A stretch of DNA of 64,000 nt from Chryseobacterium jejuense (GTDB lineage: Bacteria > Bacteroidota > Bacteroidia > Flavobacteriales > Weeksellaceae), in assembly GCF_900100075.1 (NCBI RefSeq), contig NZ_FNEG01000001.1:124001-188000 (forward strand), read 5' to 3'. The position numbers were made by a program, and so were the translations under genes. Below the pieces are notes generated by a model that did not search any database, was not told where the DNA came from, and saw nothing but the letters and a program-made list of their open reading frames with translations. Each line of letters begins with the position of its first letter. The first letter of the stretch is position 1. This document shows, in pieces, positions 27,997 through 37,115 of the stretch.

Positions 27997-28004
27997 TACT
28001 TTTG
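27997..28004 (+). promoter_or_regulatory. -7 box directly before gldD
   Basis: TACTTTTG matches TAnnTTTG exactly and ends only four bases before the gldD ATG, so the transcript would be leaderless or nearly so. It overlaps no coding sequence. Confidence 0.55.
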
Positions 28005-28008
28005 CAAA

Positions 28009-28566
28009 ATGATTAAAAAAGTCATTTTTATTTTTGTATCACTGCTTTTAATTTCCTGTGGAAAAGATCCGGTTCCGAAGCCGTACGGAGAACTGCGTCT
28101 GGAATACCCGGCACCGAAATATCAGAAGTTTGAAAACAACTGTGCTTATACTTTCGAGTATTCGGATTTCGCCAATATTACAGCAGCGAAAAAACCTTGC
28201 TGGTATTACCTGAACTATCCAAAGATGAAAGCAAAGGTTTTTGTAACCTATTACCCGATACAGAATGATTTTGCAGAACACATCAAGGAAGCGGAAAAAA
28301 TGGTATATGAACATACCATCAAAGCCAGTTCTATAGACACTAAATCCTTTGAATATCCTGAAAAGAAAGTATACGGGAATTTCTATGAACTGAAAGGACA
28401 GAGTGCTTCCAATCTTCAATTTTACATTACAGACAGTACGAAACATTTCGTGACTGGTTACTTATACTTTAATACGAGACCGAAACCGGACTCACTGGCT
28501 CCTGCAGTAAACTATATCAAAAACGATATGAAACACATGCTGGACTCTTTTGAATGGAAAAAATAA
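28009..28566 (+). CDS. gldD: Gliding motility lipoprotein GldD
   Basis: A 185-residue lipoprotein with lipobox LLISCGKD. The mature sequence opens with PKPYGELRLEYPAPKY and contains CAYTFEYSDFANI and CWYYLNYPKMKAKVF, hallmarks of GldD. GldD is one of the proteins needed for gliding motility and type IX secretion in Flavobacterium; many non-gliding relatives keep it. The ATG at 28009 is chosen because it starts the signal peptide; an in-frame upstream codon at 27994 lies inside the -7 box region. The neighbour order mutY-gldD is conserved in the class. Confidence 0.93.
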   Translation: MIKKVIFIFVSLLLISCGKDPVPKPYGELRLEYPAPKYQKFENNCAYTFEYSDFANITAAKKPCWYYLNYPKMKAKVFVTYYPIQNDFAEHIKEAEKMVYEHTIKASSIDTKSFEYPEKKVYGNFYELKGQSASNLQFYITDSTKHFVTGYLYFNTRPKPDSLAPAVNYIKNDMKHMLDSFEWKK

Positions 28567-28593
28567 TTACTTTTAATATACATTGAAAAATAT

Positions 28594-29517
28594 ATGAAAC
28601 TTTTAGTTGTAGGAAGTGTTGCATTTGATGCAATTGAAACACCATTTGGTAAAACGGACAAAATTTTAGGAGGAGCTGCTACTTATATTGGGATCACTTC
28701 ATCTATTTTAGGCGTTAAATCCGGTATTGTTTCTGTAGTAGGAGGAGACTTTCCACAGGAACACCTTGATATGTTTACAGACAGAGAAGTAAATATCGAA
28801 GGAATTGAAATCGTAAAAGAAGGAAAAACATTCTTCTGGTCAGGGAAATATCATAATGATCTGAATACCAGAGATACTTTGGCTACAGAAGTAAACGTGT
28901 TGGAGAATTTTGATCCGAAAATTCCTGATTCAATGCAGGATGCCGAAATTTTATTACTTGGAAACCTACACCCTGGAGTTCAGTTATCCGTATTGGAAAA
29001 AATGAACAACCGTCCTAAGCTTGTGATCCTTGATACGATGAATTTCTGGATGGACTGTGCGTTGGATATTCTGATGGATATGATTGCTAAAACAGATGTA
29101 ATTACCATCAATGATGAAGAAGCAAGACAACTTTCAGGAGAATATTCTTTAGTGAAAGCTGCTAAAAAGATCCACACCATGGGTCCTGAATATGTTATCA
29201 TCAAAAAAGGAGAGCACGGAGCTTTACTTTTCCACGACAATAAAGTATTTGCAATCCCTGCACTTCCATTAGAAGATGTTTTCGATCCAACTGGAGCTGG
29301 AGATACTTTCGCAGGAGGTTTTGCTGCTTACCTTGCTAAAAAGGGAAAAATTGATTTCGAAACCATGAAGTCTGCATTAATCGTAGGATCTGCTATGGCT
29401 TCATTCACTGTAGAGAAATTCGGAACAGAAAGAATTCAGGAAGTAAATGAGTCCGATATGTTCAACAGATTGAGACAATTTAAAGAATTGACAACATTTG
29501 ATGTTGAACTGCAGTAA
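28594..29517 (+). CDS. PfkB family sugar/nucleoside kinase
   Basis: A 307-residue ribokinase-fold kinase. Features are LGGAATYIGITSS near the N-terminus for substrate binding, ITINDEEARQLSG in the middle, and the anion-hole/catalytic motif DPTGAGDTFAGGF with the catalytic Asp near residue 237. It is probably a cytoplasmic kinase of the adenosine/ribokinase type. It is 27 bases after gldD in the same direction, and the substrate is not evident from neighbours. Confidence 0.9.
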   Translation: MKLLVVGSVAFDAIETPFGKTDKILGGAATYIGITSSILGVKSGIVSVVGGDFPQEHLDMFTDREVNIEGIEIVKEGKTFFWSGKYHNDLNTRDTLATEVNVLENFDPKIPDSMQDAEILLLGNLHPGVQLSVLEKMNNRPKLVILDTMNFWMDCALDILMDMIAKTDVITINDEEARQLSGEYSLVKAAKKIHTMGPEYVIIKKGEHGALLFHDNKVFAIPALPLEDVFDPTGAGDTFAGGFAAYLAKKGKIDFETMKSALIVGSAMASFTVEKFGTERIQEVNESDMFNRLRQFKELTTFDVELQ

Positions 29518-29551
29518 ATAAGTCTTTTTAAGAAATATTTATAATAAAAAA

Positions 29552-29583
29552 TTGAGTGAAATTCGTTAAGAATTCTAAATTTG
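29552..29583 (+). promoter_or_regulatory. Bacteroidota promoter of SurA-like gene
   Basis: TTG (29552-29554), a 21-base spacer, then TAAATTTG (29576-29583), a close match to the -33/-7 consensus. The ATG follows 20 bases later. Confidence 0.65.
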
Positions 29584-29603
29584 CAACTTGTTAAAATAGT
29601 AAA

Positions 29604-30971
29604 ATGACAAATAAACTAAAAATCACTTATCTTCTTGGGATTTTCATCATGATATTTTCATCCAATATGATGAATGCCCAGCTAAAACCGGGAGATTTAG
29701 TGGATGGTATTGCTGCTGTAATCGGAAATGAAATTGTTTTGGAATCAGATGTTACGGAGCAGATGAATTATGGGAAACAGCAGGGAGCTAACAACACAGA
29801 CAAATGTGAGTTTCTTGAAAGCCTTATCAACAACAAACTTCTTGTATACGAAGCAAAAAAAGATACGCTAATTGAAAACCGTTCTGCTGCAATTAAAGAG
29901 CAGGCTAATCAAAAATATCGTCAGTTGCTTTCTCAATTTCCGGATGAAAAGTCATTATTAGTCGCTTATAAATTCAGAAATTCTTACGAAATGAAAAACG
30001 CTATCGAGAAAATCGATACGGATCAATATTACGGACAGGCAAAATACCAGAGAGTTACTGATAAAGCAGACGTTACACCTAACGAGGTAACTGATTTTTA
30101 TAATATGTATAAAATGCAGCTGCCACAGGTAAAAGACGAGGTTACTTTAGCTCAGGTTATGATGTATCCTACCTTAACTGAAGCTCATAAGCAGGATTTA
30201 ATCAACAGACTTAAAAAAATTAAGAAGGATATTCTTGGTGGAGAAACTTTTGAAAGCCAGGCAAGAATTTACTCTGAAGATGAAGGTTCCGCTTCCAATG
30301 GGGGATTATATAAAAACATCAATAAAGGACAGATGGTGAAGCCGTTTGAAGCTGCAGCATTAAACCTTCAGGAAAACGAAATCTCAGATCCTATTGAATC
30401 TGAATTCGGATACCACATCATTCAGTTGCTTAAGAGATCAGGAAAAGTATATGACGCAAGACATATTCTTTTAAAAGCTACTCCTACTGATGAGGAAATG
30501 AAAACAGCAAAAGCAAAACTAGATAGCATCAGAGGTTTAATTGCTGATGGAAAGATGACATTTAAAGATGCTGCGTTCAAGTTTTCAGATGATAAAAGAA
30601 CTAAGTTCAATGCCGGTATAATTCCTGGTGGTGACGGTTCTGATAAAATTGAAAGAGAAAGTATCCCTGGAACAATCAGCTACGAATTGGCAGGTTTGAA
30701 TAAAGGAGATATTACAACTGCTTTTGAAGATGAAGATAACAGAAGAAAGGCGGTGAAAATCATCAAACTTGAAGACGTTATTCCTGCACACCAGATCACT
30801 CTGGAAACAGACTTTAGCCGAATCAAGCAGATGGCGCTCAATAAAAAGAAAAACGAAATGGTTGAGAAATTTGTGAACTCTAAGTTACCAACCACTTTCA
30901 TCTCCATTGACGGACGTTACGATAACTGTAACTTTAAATCCAACTGGAAGAAAGAATCAATCAAAAAATAA
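29604..30971 (+). CDS. Peptidylprolyl isomerase, SurA-like with two parvulin domains
   Basis: A 455-residue periplasmic folding factor. A signal peptide (ending near MMNAQ) is followed by a SurA-type N-terminal chaperone region (LVDGIAAVIGNEIVLESDV). Two parvulin domains follow, at about 175-275 (SEDEGSASNGGLY and PFEAAALNLQENEISDPIESEFGYHII) and 280-385 (YDARHILLKATP). It probably helps outer-membrane proteins fold. Own promoter and terminator, so monocistronic. Confidence 0.92.
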   Translation: MTNKLKITYLLGIFIMIFSSNMMNAQLKPGDLVDGIAAVIGNEIVLESDVTEQMNYGKQQGANNTDKCEFLESLINNKLLVYEAKKDTLIENRSAAIKEQANQKYRQLLSQFPDEKSLLVAYKFRNSYEMKNAIEKIDTDQYYGQAKYQRVTDKADVTPNEVTDFYNMYKMQLPQVKDEVTLAQVMMYPTLTEAHKQDLINRLKKIKKDILGGETFESQARIYSEDEGSASNGGLYKNINKGQMVKPFEAAALNLQENEISDPIESEFGYHIIQLLKRSGKVYDARHILLKATPTDEEMKTAKAKLDSIRGLIADGKMTFKDAAFKFSDDKRTKFNAGIIPGGDGSDKIERESIPGTISYELAGLNKGDITTAFEDEDNRRKAVKIIKLEDVIPAHQITLETDFSRIKQMALNKKKNEMVEKFVNSKLPTTFISIDGRYDNCNFKSNWKKESIKK

Positions 30972-30977
30972 AATCAA

Positions 30978-31006
30978 AACCTTCAGAATTTCTGAAGGTT
31001 TTTTTT
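30978..31006 (+). terminator. Terminator after SurA-like gene
   Basis: AACCTTCAGAA (30978-30988) pairs with TTCTGAAGGTT (30990-31000), with the true loop opening at the stem top, followed by six more T. Confidence 0.88.
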
Positions 31007-31081
31007 GTGCTTTCAATGATGAAGATGAAAGTTTAGATATTTCCATATAGACTATTTTATACCTTTACAAAAATTAAGAAA

Positions 31082-31582
31082 ATGGATTTTGCTTTTTATC
31101 TTAATGAATTTCGTTTGGCTGCCGCAGAGATTCCTCAAGAAAATCTTGATAAGGAGTATTTAAAAATATCCGTCACTACTGTTCTTGAATCTGCAGCCCT
31201 CAAAATTTATAAACCCCAATGGTATGGAGATTCTAAATTATCAGAAGAACCATCAGGAAGGATTTTCTTTTCAGTCTGGATAAATGAAAAGACCATAAAA
31301 GAGGGAAGGCTATATTATAACATTCATGCTTTAAAACTTCGTGAGCTGAAAAACTATAAAATAACCAGTAAAGATTTTGCACAGAATTTCAGAACAGAAT
31401 TTTCAAGATATCAGGAAGACTGGCCTAATGTAAATATCAACTTTGGACCACTTACTTTAATGGAGGGATGGATAGAGCTGAAAAATGATACCATCCGGAA
31501 AGATGTATCTCTATTGGCCCAAAAATTTGTGAAGATAAGCTCCATCATAGATAAGGTTTTGGAAAAGTATGAGAAACCGTAA
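31082..31582 (+). CDS. Hypothetical cytoplasmic protein
   Basis: A 166-residue protein without signal peptide or transmembrane helix; I recognise no family. It is rich in mixed charged segments, with FSVWINEKTIKEGRLYYNIHALKLRELKNY in the centre. It has a near -7 box (TACCTTTAC) upstream. The next gene is 61 bases downstream and unrelated in appearance. Codon use resembles the neighbours, so it is probably a real gene. Confidence 0.65.
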   Translation: MDFAFYLNEFRLAAAEIPQENLDKEYLKISVTTVLESAALKIYKPQWYGDSKLSEEPSGRIFFSVWINEKTIKEGRLYYNIHALKLRELKNYKITSKDFAQNFRTEFSRYQEDWPNVNINFGPLTLMEGWIELKNDTIRKDVSLLAQKFVKISSIIDKVLEKYEKP

Positions 31583-31643
31583 TTCTAGCTATTTTTTATT
31601 TCATAGAAGCGCCTGATAATGTTTGTTTTTAGTATTTTTACGC

Positions 31644-32633
31644 ATGAGCAATTTTATAGATTTCAACGCAGCAAAAAAATTACATGATATGCAGGCCAGT
31701 CAGAATAGAATTTCAGAACTTTTTAATATCAAATATCCGATTATTCAGGCAGGGATGATCTGGCATTCCGGATGGAAGCTGGCATCAGCAGTTTCCAATT
31801 GTGGCGGATTAGGATTAATAGGAGCAGGAAGTATGTATCCTGATATCCTTAGAGAGAACATTCAGAAGTGCAAACAGGCTACCGATAAGCCTTTTGGGGT
31901 GAACGTTCCTATGCTGTATCCCAATATTGAAGAAATTATTCAAATTATTCTGGAAGAAGGCGTTAAAATTGTATTTACTTCAGCCGGAAATCCAAAAACA
32001 TATACAGAAACCCTACAAAAAGAAGGATTAAAAGTAGCTCACGTAGTTTCCTCTACCAAATTTGCAGTAAAGTGTGAAGAAGCAGGAGTAGATGCAGTGG
32101 TTGCTGAAGGATTTGAAGCCGGCGGTCACAACGGAAGAGATGAAACAACTACATTCTGCCTTATTCCAAATGTAAAAAAACATATTTCTAAGCCGTTAAT
32201 TGCAGCCGGAGGAATTGCTTTAGGTTCTCAGATGAAAGCAGCAATGATCCTTGGTGCAGACGGAGTGCAAATAGGATCTCGCTTTGCAGCGACAACAGAA
32301 GCAAGTGCTCATGAAAATTGGAAAAAGAAAATCACAGAACTTCAGGAAGGTGATACTCATCTTACGCTAAAAGAATTAGCTCCTGTAAGAATGGTTAAAA
32401 ATAAATTCTTCACTGAACTGGAAGATATCTACCAGGCTGGAAGAAACAAAGATGCCCTTATTGCATCCTTAGGAAGAGCCAGAGCAAAACGCGGAATGTT
32501 TGAAGGAGATATGGAAGACGGGGAACTTGAAATAGGACAGGTATCTGCTCTGATTAATGATATTCTTCCGGTAGAAGCTGTTTTCAGTCAATTATTAAAA
32601 GAATTTGAAGAAACAAAAATGTCTTCTTTTTAA
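31644..32633 (+). CDS. Nitronate monooxygenase / 2-nitropropane dioxygenase family
   Basis: A 329-residue FMN enzyme of the TIM-barrel nitronate monooxygenase family. Motifs are YPIIQAGMIW (start of barrel), NCGGLGLIGAGS, VVAEGFEAGGHNG with the catalytic-type His, and PLIAAGGIALGSQMKAAMILGADGVQIGSRF for the phosphate site. Some relatives are enoyl-ACP reductases (FabK), so the substrate is uncertain. The ATG at 31644 is chosen over an in-frame TTG at 31623; TATTTTTA ends just three bases upstream, so the message may be leaderless. Confidence 0.87.
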   Translation: MSNFIDFNAAKKLHDMQASQNRISELFNIKYPIIQAGMIWHSGWKLASAVSNCGGLGLIGAGSMYPDILRENIQKCKQATDKPFGVNVPMLYPNIEEIIQIILEEGVKIVFTSAGNPKTYTETLQKEGLKVAHVVSSTKFAVKCEEAGVDAVVAEGFEAGGHNGRDETTTFCLIPNVKKHISKPLIAAGGIALGSQMKAAMILGADGVQIGSRFAATTEASAHENWKKKITELQEGDTHLTLKELAPVRMVKNKFFTELEDIYQAGRNKDALIASLGRARAKRGMFEGDMEDGELEIGQVSALINDILPVEAVFSQLLKEFEETKMSSF

Positions 32634-32669
32634 AAAATTGCGAGAGATATACTATTATAATTTGAATTG

Positions 32670-33440
32670 ATGGAGGAAAGAATAATTGATGTAAGGGGGA
32701 AAAAACTATACACAGAGTATTATAATTCATTTGAAGGTAAGCCAACCATTGTTTTTCTACACGATTCTCTTGGATCTGTGCAACTTTGGAGAGACTTTCC
32801 TGCTAAATTATTACAATCTACAGAATGCAATGTCCTTGTTTATGACCGATTAGGATATGGAAAATCTTATCCAATGCCTACTTACATAAGACCGGTGAAT
32901 TACATGGAATTGGAAGCAGATTTGCTGAATGAACTCTTGGCTGAGCTCAATATTAACAATGCTATTTTGTTTGGACACAGTGATGGAGGAACAATCGCTT
33001 TAATTACTGCCGCAAAATATCCGGAAAGGGTAGATGCTGTTATTTGTGAAGCTGGACATATCTTTGTGGAAGAAGTGACTTTAAAGGGTGTATATGATGC
33101 CTGGGAAGCTTATAAAACCACCAATTTGCCGGAACGTTTGCAGAAATACCATGGTGACAAAGTCGAAATATTATTCAGAGCATGGACTGAGACCTGGACC
33201 CGTGATGATTACAGAACATGGAATATAGAATATCTTTTAAAGGATATTACCTGTCCGCTTCTGTTTATTCAGGGCGAAGCCGATGAATATGGTACCTTGA
33301 ATCAGGTAGAGAAAACAGTTACTCAGATTACTGGGAAAGCTGAAAAATATATTATTCCAGAAGTCGGGCATACACCACACAAAGAAGTTCCGGACTTGGT
33401 TTTGAAAAAAGCAGTAGAATTTATCAGAAATAACTCTTAA
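32670..33440 (+). CDS. Alpha/beta hydrolase
   Basis: A 256-residue alpha/beta-hydrolase. The oxyanion strand is IVFLHDSLGS, the nucleophile elbow is LFGHSDGGT (Ser), and the late His is in EVGHTPHKEVP; the acid is probably D in EADEYG. It resembles proline-iminopeptidase/haloperoxidase-like hydrolases, but the substrate is unknown. It starts at the ATG at 32670, one codon after an in-frame TTG. It may share a transcript with the nitronate monooxygenase gene 36 bases upstream. Confidence 0.87.
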   Translation: MEERIIDVRGKKLYTEYYNSFEGKPTIVFLHDSLGSVQLWRDFPAKLLQSTECNVLVYDRLGYGKSYPMPTYIRPVNYMELEADLLNELLAELNINNAILFGHSDGGTIALITAAKYPERVDAVICEAGHIFVEEVTLKGVYDAWEAYKTTNLPERLQKYHGDKVEILFRAWTETWTRDDYRTWNIEYLLKDITCPLLFIQGEADEYGTLNQVEKTVTQITGKAEKYIIPEVGHTPHKEVPDLVLKKAVEFIRNNS

Positions 33441-33469
33441 TACTTAATAAACTTCACGAAATAAAATAG

Positions 33470-33498
33470 AAAGCTATCTCACTTTGAGATAGCTTTTT
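33470..33498 (+). terminator. Terminator after hydrolase gene
   Basis: AAAGCTATCTCA (33470-33481) pairs perfectly with TGAGATAGCTTT (33485-33496) around a 3-base loop, then T. Confidence 0.85.
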
Positions 33499-33795
33499 AT
33501 ACATAATAAAACTTACTGTATTCTGAGAATTCACTTATGCTCATTACCTATTTGTACATATACTGTGAATTTGTACAATATGTACTTAAACAGGAATCAG
33601 AATGCATAAAAAATATATTAATATGAAAATGAGAGGAGCTCAATTATTTTCTTAATTTATAAAATTGAGAAAGATAGAATATAATTGATTTTATAAAAAA
33701 GTGAATGACATTAATATGCAGTCATAGTGTCTATCTGAGCCTAAAATTACAATAAAAACGCAATGAACATCTCTATGTTGGGATATAATATATTG

Positions 33796-33904
33796 TACTT
33801 TTGAAAATAAGGTTTTTAGTTGGTACGAAAACTAATGATGTAAATCATTAAATGTTGTTTGAGATGAATGTGTGAAGAGATGCAATTTTGCATCTCTTTT
33901 TATT
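33796..33904 (+). ncRNA. Candidate small RNA, about 95 nt
   Basis: In the 472-base gap between the hydrolase terminator and the HD-protein gene. TACTTTTG (33796-33803) is an exact -7 box. Downstream come a hairpin TAATGAT GTAA ATCATTA (33833-33850) and a terminator AAGAGATGCA/TGCATCTCTT (33875-33898) with a T run. No start codon with a credible ORF lies between. The -33 element is weak (TTG at 33778-33780, spacer 15). The terminator may instead serve the convergent HD gene. The gap before 33796 shows nothing else. Confidence 0.4.
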
Positions 33905-33912
33905 TTTAAAGA

Positions 33913-34530
33913 TTATAATAACTGAATTTCAGCTGCAATGTTTGATTTTGCCTGTACTTCATACTTCTCTTTAAAATAGTCTGTCTTAAAAATACTGTTG
34001 AGTTCCAGAAAATGTTTAAGTACTTTTTTTCTGCCTGGTTTATAAAGAAGATCAGGATAAATGGAATATTCTTTTCTAATCATTCGGGTATATGCCAGAT
34101 AACTTTCAAAGTCTTTTCCAAGAATAGAAAGATCAGCATCCAAAAGATAATTGGTATTTTGATCTTCTGATTTCTGATGAAGTTTGGTGGCCAGAATCTG
34201 GTCAGAAATAATGGTAAGGTCACCTTGATGTAAACCAAGTTCAGAAAGTCTTTCCACAGCTTTCAAAGCACTTTTTTCCTCATTGGATTTAGAGCTTGCA
34301 TTATAAATAATATCATGATAGAAAACAGAAAAAGAAACCGTGGAAAAATCTGAAATGTTACTTTTTACAGCATCTAATTCCCTGAACATATTTTCAAGGT
34401 GAAGAAGATTGTGATAGTGTCTGCCTTTTTCAGTATATTTTGTTTCAATCTCTTTCCATAGGGAACCGATTAAACCTAAATCATTAGTGAAAAGTAAACA
34501 CAGCTGTTCAAATTGATCTCTTAGATTCAT
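33913..34530 (-). CDS. HD superfamily phosphohydrolase-like protein
   Basis: A 205-residue protein of the predicted metal-dependent HD phosphohydrolase group. Ligand motifs are GRHYHNLLHLENM (H), VFYHDIIYNA (HD) and YLLDADLSILG (D). The short length and the absence of other domains match a family of unknown substrate found widely in bacteria. It is 26 bases downstream of a rhodanese-like gene on the same strand, so both are probably one operon. Confidence 0.85.
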   Translation of the reverse strand: MNLRDQFEQLCLLFTNDLGLIGSLWKEIETKYTEKGRHYHNLLHLENMFRELDAVKSNISDFSTVSFSVFYHDIIYNASSKSNEEKSALKAVERLSELGLHQGDLTIISDQILATKLHQKSEDQNTNYLLDADLSILGKDFESYLAYTRMIRKEYSIYPDLLYKPGRKKVLKHFLELNSIFKTDYFKEKYEVQAKSNIAAEIQLL

Positions 34531-34556
34531 GATAAAAGGTATAAAAAAAGGAACTT

Positions 34557-34856
34557 TTAAAAAGTTCCTCTGTTTGCTTCAAGAACAGCCTTTAGCTCAG
34601 CCCAGCCTCCGCCGTTGTGACCATCCTTTAATCCTTGACTGGTAAGATATTCCAATGCTTTTCCGCTTCTGTTTCCACTTCTGCAGAATAAAATTACTGG
34701 CTTTTCGATGGATAGGATCTCATCCTGTCTGTCTTCTACTTCACCCAGTGGAATATTTTTGGCACCATCTATATTTCCGTCCATTTCAAGCTCCATTGGC
34801 TCACGAACATCAATCAATTCATAGTTTCCAGATTGTATTACTTCTATTAAAGACAT
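34557..34856 (-). CDS. Rhodanese-like domain protein
   Basis: A 99-residue single-domain rhodanese. It has ELIDVREPMELEMDGNIDGAKNIPL and the active-site cysteine in ILFCRSGNRSGKALEYL. Such short proteins act as sulphurtransferases in the cytoplasm; the acceptor is unknown. First gene of a likely operon with the HD protein. It is divergent from queG, 164 bases away, with an AT-rich region holding the queG -7 box. Confidence 0.92.
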   Translation of the reverse strand: MSLIEVIQSGNYELIDVREPMELEMDGNIDGAKNIPLGEVEDRQDEILSIEKPVILFCRSGNRSGKALEYLTSQGLKDGHNGGGWAELKAVLEANRGTF

Positions 34857-35008
34857 AGTTGTTTGTTTTAAACATTAAATTATAAACGAAATTACGTAAT
34901 TTTTTTTTGAAAAAAATCTTAATTAAAACATAAATTTTTCAGAAAGGAACCAGTTTGTAAGTTGGAAAGGAAACCTATTAACGAATCGTAAGATTGATAA
35001 AATAATCT

Positions 35009-35016
35009 TAATTTTG
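35009..35016 (+). promoter_or_regulatory. -7 box directly before queG
   Basis: TAATTTTG matches TAnnTTTG and ends four bases before a GTG and 13 bases before an ATG of queG, the same spacing as at gldD if the GTG is the start. Confidence 0.5.
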
Positions 35017-35020
35017 CAGT

Positions 35021-35974
35021 GTGAAATTAATGAACGCTGGTGCTGAAAAATATTCCGAACTGATAAAATCCAAGGCTAAAAGCTTTGGCTTCCAGAGTTG
35101 TGGCATATCTAAAGCAGATTTTTTGGAGGAAGACGCTGCACACCTTGAAAAATGGTTGAAAAACAATTTTAATGGGGAAATGAAATATATGGAAAATCAT
35201 TTCGATAAAAGGCTCGATCCAAGATTGCTGGTAGAAGGTTCTAAATCTGTAATTTCACTTTCTTACAACTATTTTCCTGAAGAAAAGATCTCTATTCTGG
35301 AGAACTTTAAAATTTCAAAATATGCCTACGCTGAAGACTACCATGAAGTCATCAAGGAAATTCTTCGTGAAATGGTTGCTGAATTGCAAGAGGAAATAGG
35401 AGAGTTCGGGTTTAGGGTTTTTGTAGATTCGGCACCGGTAATGGAGAGAAGCTGGGCCAGAAAATCAGGAATTGGCTGGGTAGGAAAAAATGCTAATCTG
35501 ATTACCAAACAAAACGGATCTTTTTATTTCCTGGCAGAAATTATCTGTGATCTGGAGCTTATAGCCGATCATGAAACAACCGATCATTGCGGAACCTGCA
35601 GGAAATGTATTGATGCCTGTCCCACAGATGCTATTATATCAGAAAAAATTATTGATGGAAGCAAGTGTATTTCTTATGCTACCATAGAACTGAAAAATGA
35701 AATTCCGGATCATTTCAAAAATAAAATGGAAGACTGGATGTTTGGATGCGATATCTGCCAGGATGTATGTCCCTGGAACCGATTTTCAGCGCCTAATAAA
35801 CAGAGCCGATTCAAACCCAATGAAGCATTGAAAAACTTCAAAAAAGGAGAATGGAAAGAGCTTACCCAGGAAATTTTCTCCGATATCTTCAAAAAATCGC
35901 CTGTGAAGAGAACCAAATTTGCAGGTTTGAAGAGAAATATTGAATTTTTAGAGCGATCTTCAGACTCGTTTTAG
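35021..35974 (+). CDS. queG: Epoxyqueuosine reductase QueG
   Basis: A 317-residue enzyme of the last step of queuosine tRNA modification, using cobalamin and two 4Fe-4S clusters. Motifs are [25 protein letters not shown] for the active site, cluster motif [15 protein letters not shown], and the second cluster [11 protein letters not shown]. It ends soon after, so it is the short form without C-terminal HEAT repeats. Start GTG 35021 or ATG 35030; the former sits four bases after a -7 box. Acts on tRNA in the cytoplasm. Confidence 0.93.
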   Translation: MKLMNAGAEKYSELIKSKAKSFGFQSCGISKADFLEEDAAHLEKWLKNNFNGEMKYMENHFDKRLDPRLLVEGSKSVISLSYNYFPEEKISILENFKISKYAYAEDYHEVIKEILREMVAELQEEIGEFGFRVFVDSAPVMERSWARKSGIGWVGKNANLITKQNGSFYFLAEIICDLELIADHETTDHCGTCRKCIDACPTDAIISEKIIDGSKCISYATIELKNEIPDHFKNKMEDWMFGCDICQDVCPWNRFSAPNKQSRFKPNEALKNFKKGEWKELTQEIFSDIFKKSPVKRTKFAGLKRNIEFLERSSDSF

Positions 35975-36328
35975 GGTACTTTTTTGGTGATGATTCCTAC
36001 CTTGGAAGTTTTTCAAGTTCCAAACAAAAGCTGATAATCGACCATTCCTTAGATTTTCAACACTAAGGAGGTTTTGATTTAACTGAATAAGTTGTCTAAA
36101 AATCCTTTCCTAAAAAGAAAAATTGACCTTCAGGAGATTATAGTCTCACCGAAAATCAACGTTTTTTTTGTACTCTTTTTGGAGCAGTTTTTACTCTTAC
36201 TTTAAATCTTTTCTGTGATTTGGTATTTTTACGCATATTTGTGAATATTTCGTAATTAAATATAGCCATTTTTCCGATTAAAACAAATACTTTTACGAAA
36301 AATTATATATTAAATTTTATTCAAAAAC
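35975..36328 (+). other. Intergenic region after queG
   Basis: 354 bases without a gene. A weak hairpin (TTGGAA/TTCCAA) lies at 36002-36023, and GGTATTTTTACG near 36221-36232 is -7-like and may start the DUF2459 transcript. No repeat or small ORF stands out. Confidence 0.4.
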
Positions 36329-37012
36329 ATGACTGTGAAAACCATATTAATCTACGCATTAAAAATTCTGGGAGTCATTCTGGGAATTGTAATTGTTTAT
36401 GTTCTTCTGGGATTACTGATCCCTTTCATTCCGGTTTCTGCCAAAGATGACGGTGAACAGAAAGATATTGCCATTTATATTTATACCAACGGTGTTCATA
36501 CGGATATTGTAATGCCTGTAAAGAATGATCTGAAGGATTGGAGCTTAATGATTCCTTTTGCAGACACAAAATCAAAAAAAACAGATTATAAATATGTTGG
36601 GATAGGATGGGGAGATAAAGGTTTTTATCTGGATACGCCTACCTGGGCAGATCTTAAGTTTTCAACAGCAGTGAAGGCCGCTTTTTGGTTAAGTGATTCA
36701 GCCATGCACACCACTTATTATTATGCGATGAAAGAAGGAGAAGACTGTAAAATGATTATGATAAGCAGAAGCCAATACCAAAGTTTAATTAAATTTGTAG
36801 AAGATAAATTCGATAGAGATCAGAATGGGAAGTTCATGCTGATTCCTACCGATGCTGTATATGGTGATAATGATGCATTTTATGATGCTAGAGGTACTTA
36901 CAGTTTCTTGTATACCTGCAATACCTGGTCAAATAATGCACTGAAAGCTGCAGGGCAAAAAGCTGCTCTTTGGACTCCCTCAGATTTTGGGATTTTCCAG
37001 CATTATAAATAA
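36329..37012 (+). CDS. DUF2459 / TIGR02117 family membrane-anchored protein
   Basis: A 227-residue protein with one N-terminal transmembrane segment (about 8-30), then a periplasmic domain. Family motifs are IYTNGVHTDIVMPV, VGIGWGDKGFYLDTPTW, the AMHTTYY segment and the ending TCNTWSNNALKAAGQ. Conserved Cys, His and Asn suggest a thiol-peptidase-like fold, but the activity is not established. The family is often encoded near urease genes; no urease genes are seen here. Confidence 0.85.
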   Translation: MTVKTILIYALKILGVILGIVIVYVLLGLLIPFIPVSAKDDGEQKDIAIYIYTNGVHTDIVMPVKNDLKDWSLMIPFADTKSKKTDYKYVGIGWGDKGFYLDTPTWADLKFSTAVKAAFWLSDSAMHTTYYYAMKEGEDCKMIMISRSQYQSLIKFVEDKFDRDQNGKFMLIPTDAVYGDNDAFYDARGTYSFLYTCNTWSNNALKAAGQKAALWTPSDFGIFQHYK

Positions 37013-37115
37013 ATATAAATCTGTTGTACCTATTTGTACTATTGCTTTATCATCAATAGAACGAAAATTCAACAAAGCCTGTTTTGCTGTGGATGTATAA
37101 TTAAAAAGAAGTAAG

